Below, in pieces: positions 62,668-64,000 of a stretch of 64,000 bases of DNA (position 1 is its first letter; each line of letters begins with the position of its first letter). The notes beneath the pieces are model-generated. The model did not search any database. It saw only the letters and a list, made by a program, of their open reading frames with translations, and was not told where the DNA came from. Source of the DNA: an uncultured Acetatifactor sp. (GTDB lineage: Bacteria > Bacillota > Clostridia > Lachnospirales > Lachnospiraceae); NCBI GenBank assembly GCA_949840885.1, contig CATKYJ010000002.1, positions 109,628 through 173,627 on the forward strand. Direction: 5' to 3'. A program made the translations under genes and the position numbers.

Positions 62668-63609
62668 ATGCAGAGTGAATATGAAATTATATCCCACAAT
62701 AATGCCAATTTCCATATCTTTGTTGTGAATCTATTATACCGCACGCCCCATCTCCATAAGGACTATGAAATAGGCCTGATACTGGACGGGGAGGTGTCAC
62801 TCATAAATCCGGAGCTGTGCTTAAAGCTGCGGAAAGGGGACATTTTTGTCATGAATCCCTTTTTCAGCCATGAGCTGAAAGCAGAGAACCCGACGCTTAT
62901 TCTGTCCCTGCAGGTTTCTCAGGCTCTCTTTGCGCCCTATTACCCTCAAATAGAGCAGACGGAATTCGACGATACCCTGCTGACCTGTGCAAAGGAGCCG
63001 GAGCGCTGCGGCGAAGCCATTCGTCTCCTCTTTGACATTGCTTTCACTTACTATCGGCAGGAACCCTATCACACCCTCAAATGCGCTTCCTTTATCAACC
63101 GGCTTTTTACCTGCCTGTTAAGTTCTCTATCTCATCATCTGGTTTCCGACAAAGAACAGCAGAGCATTCAGGCAAAAGGGCGGCGCATCCGCAGAATCCT
63201 GCAATATATAGAAGAACACTACACAGAAAAGATCCTCCTGGCCGATATAGCCCGCCAGGAAGATCTTGACCTGTATTATTTGTCCCATTTTTTCAAGGAT
63301 TCCTTTGGAACCACGTTTCAGGAATATATTATGAAGCTGCGCTGCGAAAAAGCCCGCCAGTTCCTTTTGCTGACGGACTATTCCCTTTTGGACATTAGTT
63401 TAAGCTGCGGCTTTTCCGATGCGAAATACTTTAATAAAGGCTTTCTTGCCCAGTACGGCTACACGCCCAGAGAATATCGCAGCAACTTTCAGCATTCCAG
63501 GCTGGAACAGCAGCAGAAATCCATGCTGACCACCCAGGAATTTCTGTCCGATGCCGCAAGCCTGGTGACCCTGGAGAAGTATCTGGCTCAGACCTCCGTA
63601 AACCGGTGA
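62668..63609 (+). CDS. AraC-family transcriptional regulator with cupin sensor domain
   Basis: The 313-residue product has an N-terminal cupin-like ligand domain (HKDYEIGLILDGEVSLINPE, LRKGDIFVMNPFFSHEL) and a C-terminal double HTH (about 175-275: ILLADIARQEDLDLYYLSHF, then CGFSDAKYFNKGFLAQYGYT and PREYRSNF). It likely binds a sugar and controls the divergent isomerase and kinase genes. AGGGAAAG precedes the ATG. Confidence 0.92.
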   Translation: MQSEYEIISHNNANFHIFVVNLLYRTPHLHKDYEIGLILDGEVSLINPELCLKLRKGDIFVMNPFFSHELKAENPTLILSLQVSQALFAPYYPQIEQTEFDDTLLTCAKEPERCGEAIRLLFDIAFTYYRQEPYHTLKCASFINRLFTCLLSSLSHHLVSDKEQQSIQAKGRRIRRILQYIEEHYTEKILLADIARQEDLDLYYLSHFFKDSFGTTFQEYIMKLRCEKARQFLLLTDYSLLDISLSCGFSDAKYFNKGFLAQYGYTPREYRSNFQHSRLEQQQKSMLTTQEFLSDAASLVTLEKYLAQTSVNR

Positions 63610-63658
63610 GCGTATCAGGCTGGGGTCCTGTCAATGGTTCCGCAAACCATGAAGCGGA

Positions 63659-63687
63659 TTGCTTTTCATGATTGGAAGTGGTATAAT
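63659..63687 (+). promoter_or_regulatory. Promoter of the membrane-protein gene at the window end
   Basis: TTGCTT (63659-63664) and a perfect TATAAT (63682-63687) are 17 bases apart, about 70 bases before the ATG. Confidence 0.7.
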
Positions 63688-63755
63688 TTTTTCGATACAG
63701 ACAGACACTCGGGATTTATACACGTTCCTGATACAAATTTTCGGAGGGTATTTTT

Positions 63756-64000
63756 ATGTTTTTTTCAGTAATATTAATCTTGTTGATTGCCATTGTATTC
63801 AGAAAACGGAAAATGGACAAAACAGGACAACAGAAATCTGATGAAATAGAATATTTGTCTAAAAATAAAAAGCAACTCATTCTCGGCTTAGCGTGGTATG
63901 TATTCTATTTTATGCTGTCTTACATAAGCTGTGCTTTTCAGGTCGATATCATAAATGAATTATCAAACTGGTTGTTTCTGGTTCTCTTTCCCCTCCTGAT
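63756..64000 (+). CDS. Membrane protein, N-terminal part (truncated by window end)
   Basis: The frame begins MFFSVILILLIAIVFRKRKM after a CGGAGGG ribosome site and a TATAAT promoter. At least three hydrophobic segments are visible, including LGLAWYVFYFMLSYISCAF and NWLFLVLFPLL. It is open at the window edge after 81 codons. It may be a CPBP-type membrane protease or another multi-pass protein; the visible part does not decide. AT-richer than its neighbours. Confidence 0.65.
   Translation, partial: MFFSVILILLIAIVFRKRKMDKTGQQKSDEIEYLSKNKKQLILGLAWYVFYFMLSYISCAFQVDIINELSNWLFLVLFPLL

Overview
This window looks like the chromosome of a gut Clostridium-type bacterium, most likely Lachnospiraceae (inferred). 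The signs are YesM/YesN-type two-component systems, LplA/LplB/YtcP-type sugar ABC transporters, many plant-polysaccharide enzymes, AGGAGG ribosome sites, tRNAs without an encoded CCA, and the pairs tig-clpP and infC-rpmI-rplT. Most genes lie on the minus strand.

Region 1 (1-11.5 kb) is mostly housekeeping: the clpP 5' end, trigger factor, an orphan ABC importer whose permease and ATPase are fused, asparaginase, an rRNA uracil methyltransferase, tRNA-Pro(AGG), a Uma2-type nuclease, PepD dipeptidase, and a plus-strand FGGY sugar kinase.

Region 2 (11.5-34 kb) is a polysaccharide-use locus. A minus-strand run encodes a GH78-like rhamnosidase, a DUF4091/GH123-like protein, a 968-residue surface protein of unknown family, and a GtaA-type glutaminase broken by an apparent one-base frameshift. 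Divergent from it is a response regulator/histidine kinase pair. A sugar importer (two permeases plus lipoprotein) and an SGNH esterase with a GH115 alpha-glucuronidase follow. GH115 points to glucuronoxylan.

Region 3 (34-43.6 kb) is an accessory zone: a TmrB-like P-loop protein, two duplicated XRE regulators with conserved upstream regions (one split by an IS200-like element), an NhaC antiporter, tRNA-Gly(CCC) next to an integrase remnant, an AT-rich TetR-SDR operon with a clear double operator, an LRR surface protein, a metallophosphoesterase and a nicotinamidase-like hydrolase.

Region 4 (43.6-45.2 kb) is the translation operon infC-rpmI-rplT, with a probable AUU start for infC and a long structured leader.

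Region 5 (45.2-64 kb) is a second carbohydrate/ester locus: GH3, a GH78-like enzyme, an alpha/beta esterase, a tannase/feruloyl-esterase-like protein, a second kinase/regulator pair, a second sugar importer, a PfkB kinase, a xylose-isomerase-like TIM barrel, an AraC regulator, and a truncated membrane protein. The two transporter promoters share a 21-bp-period tandem operator, probably the site of the neighbouring AraC-type response regulator. Recurrent purine-rich tandem repeats, often in frame, run through the first 43 kb.
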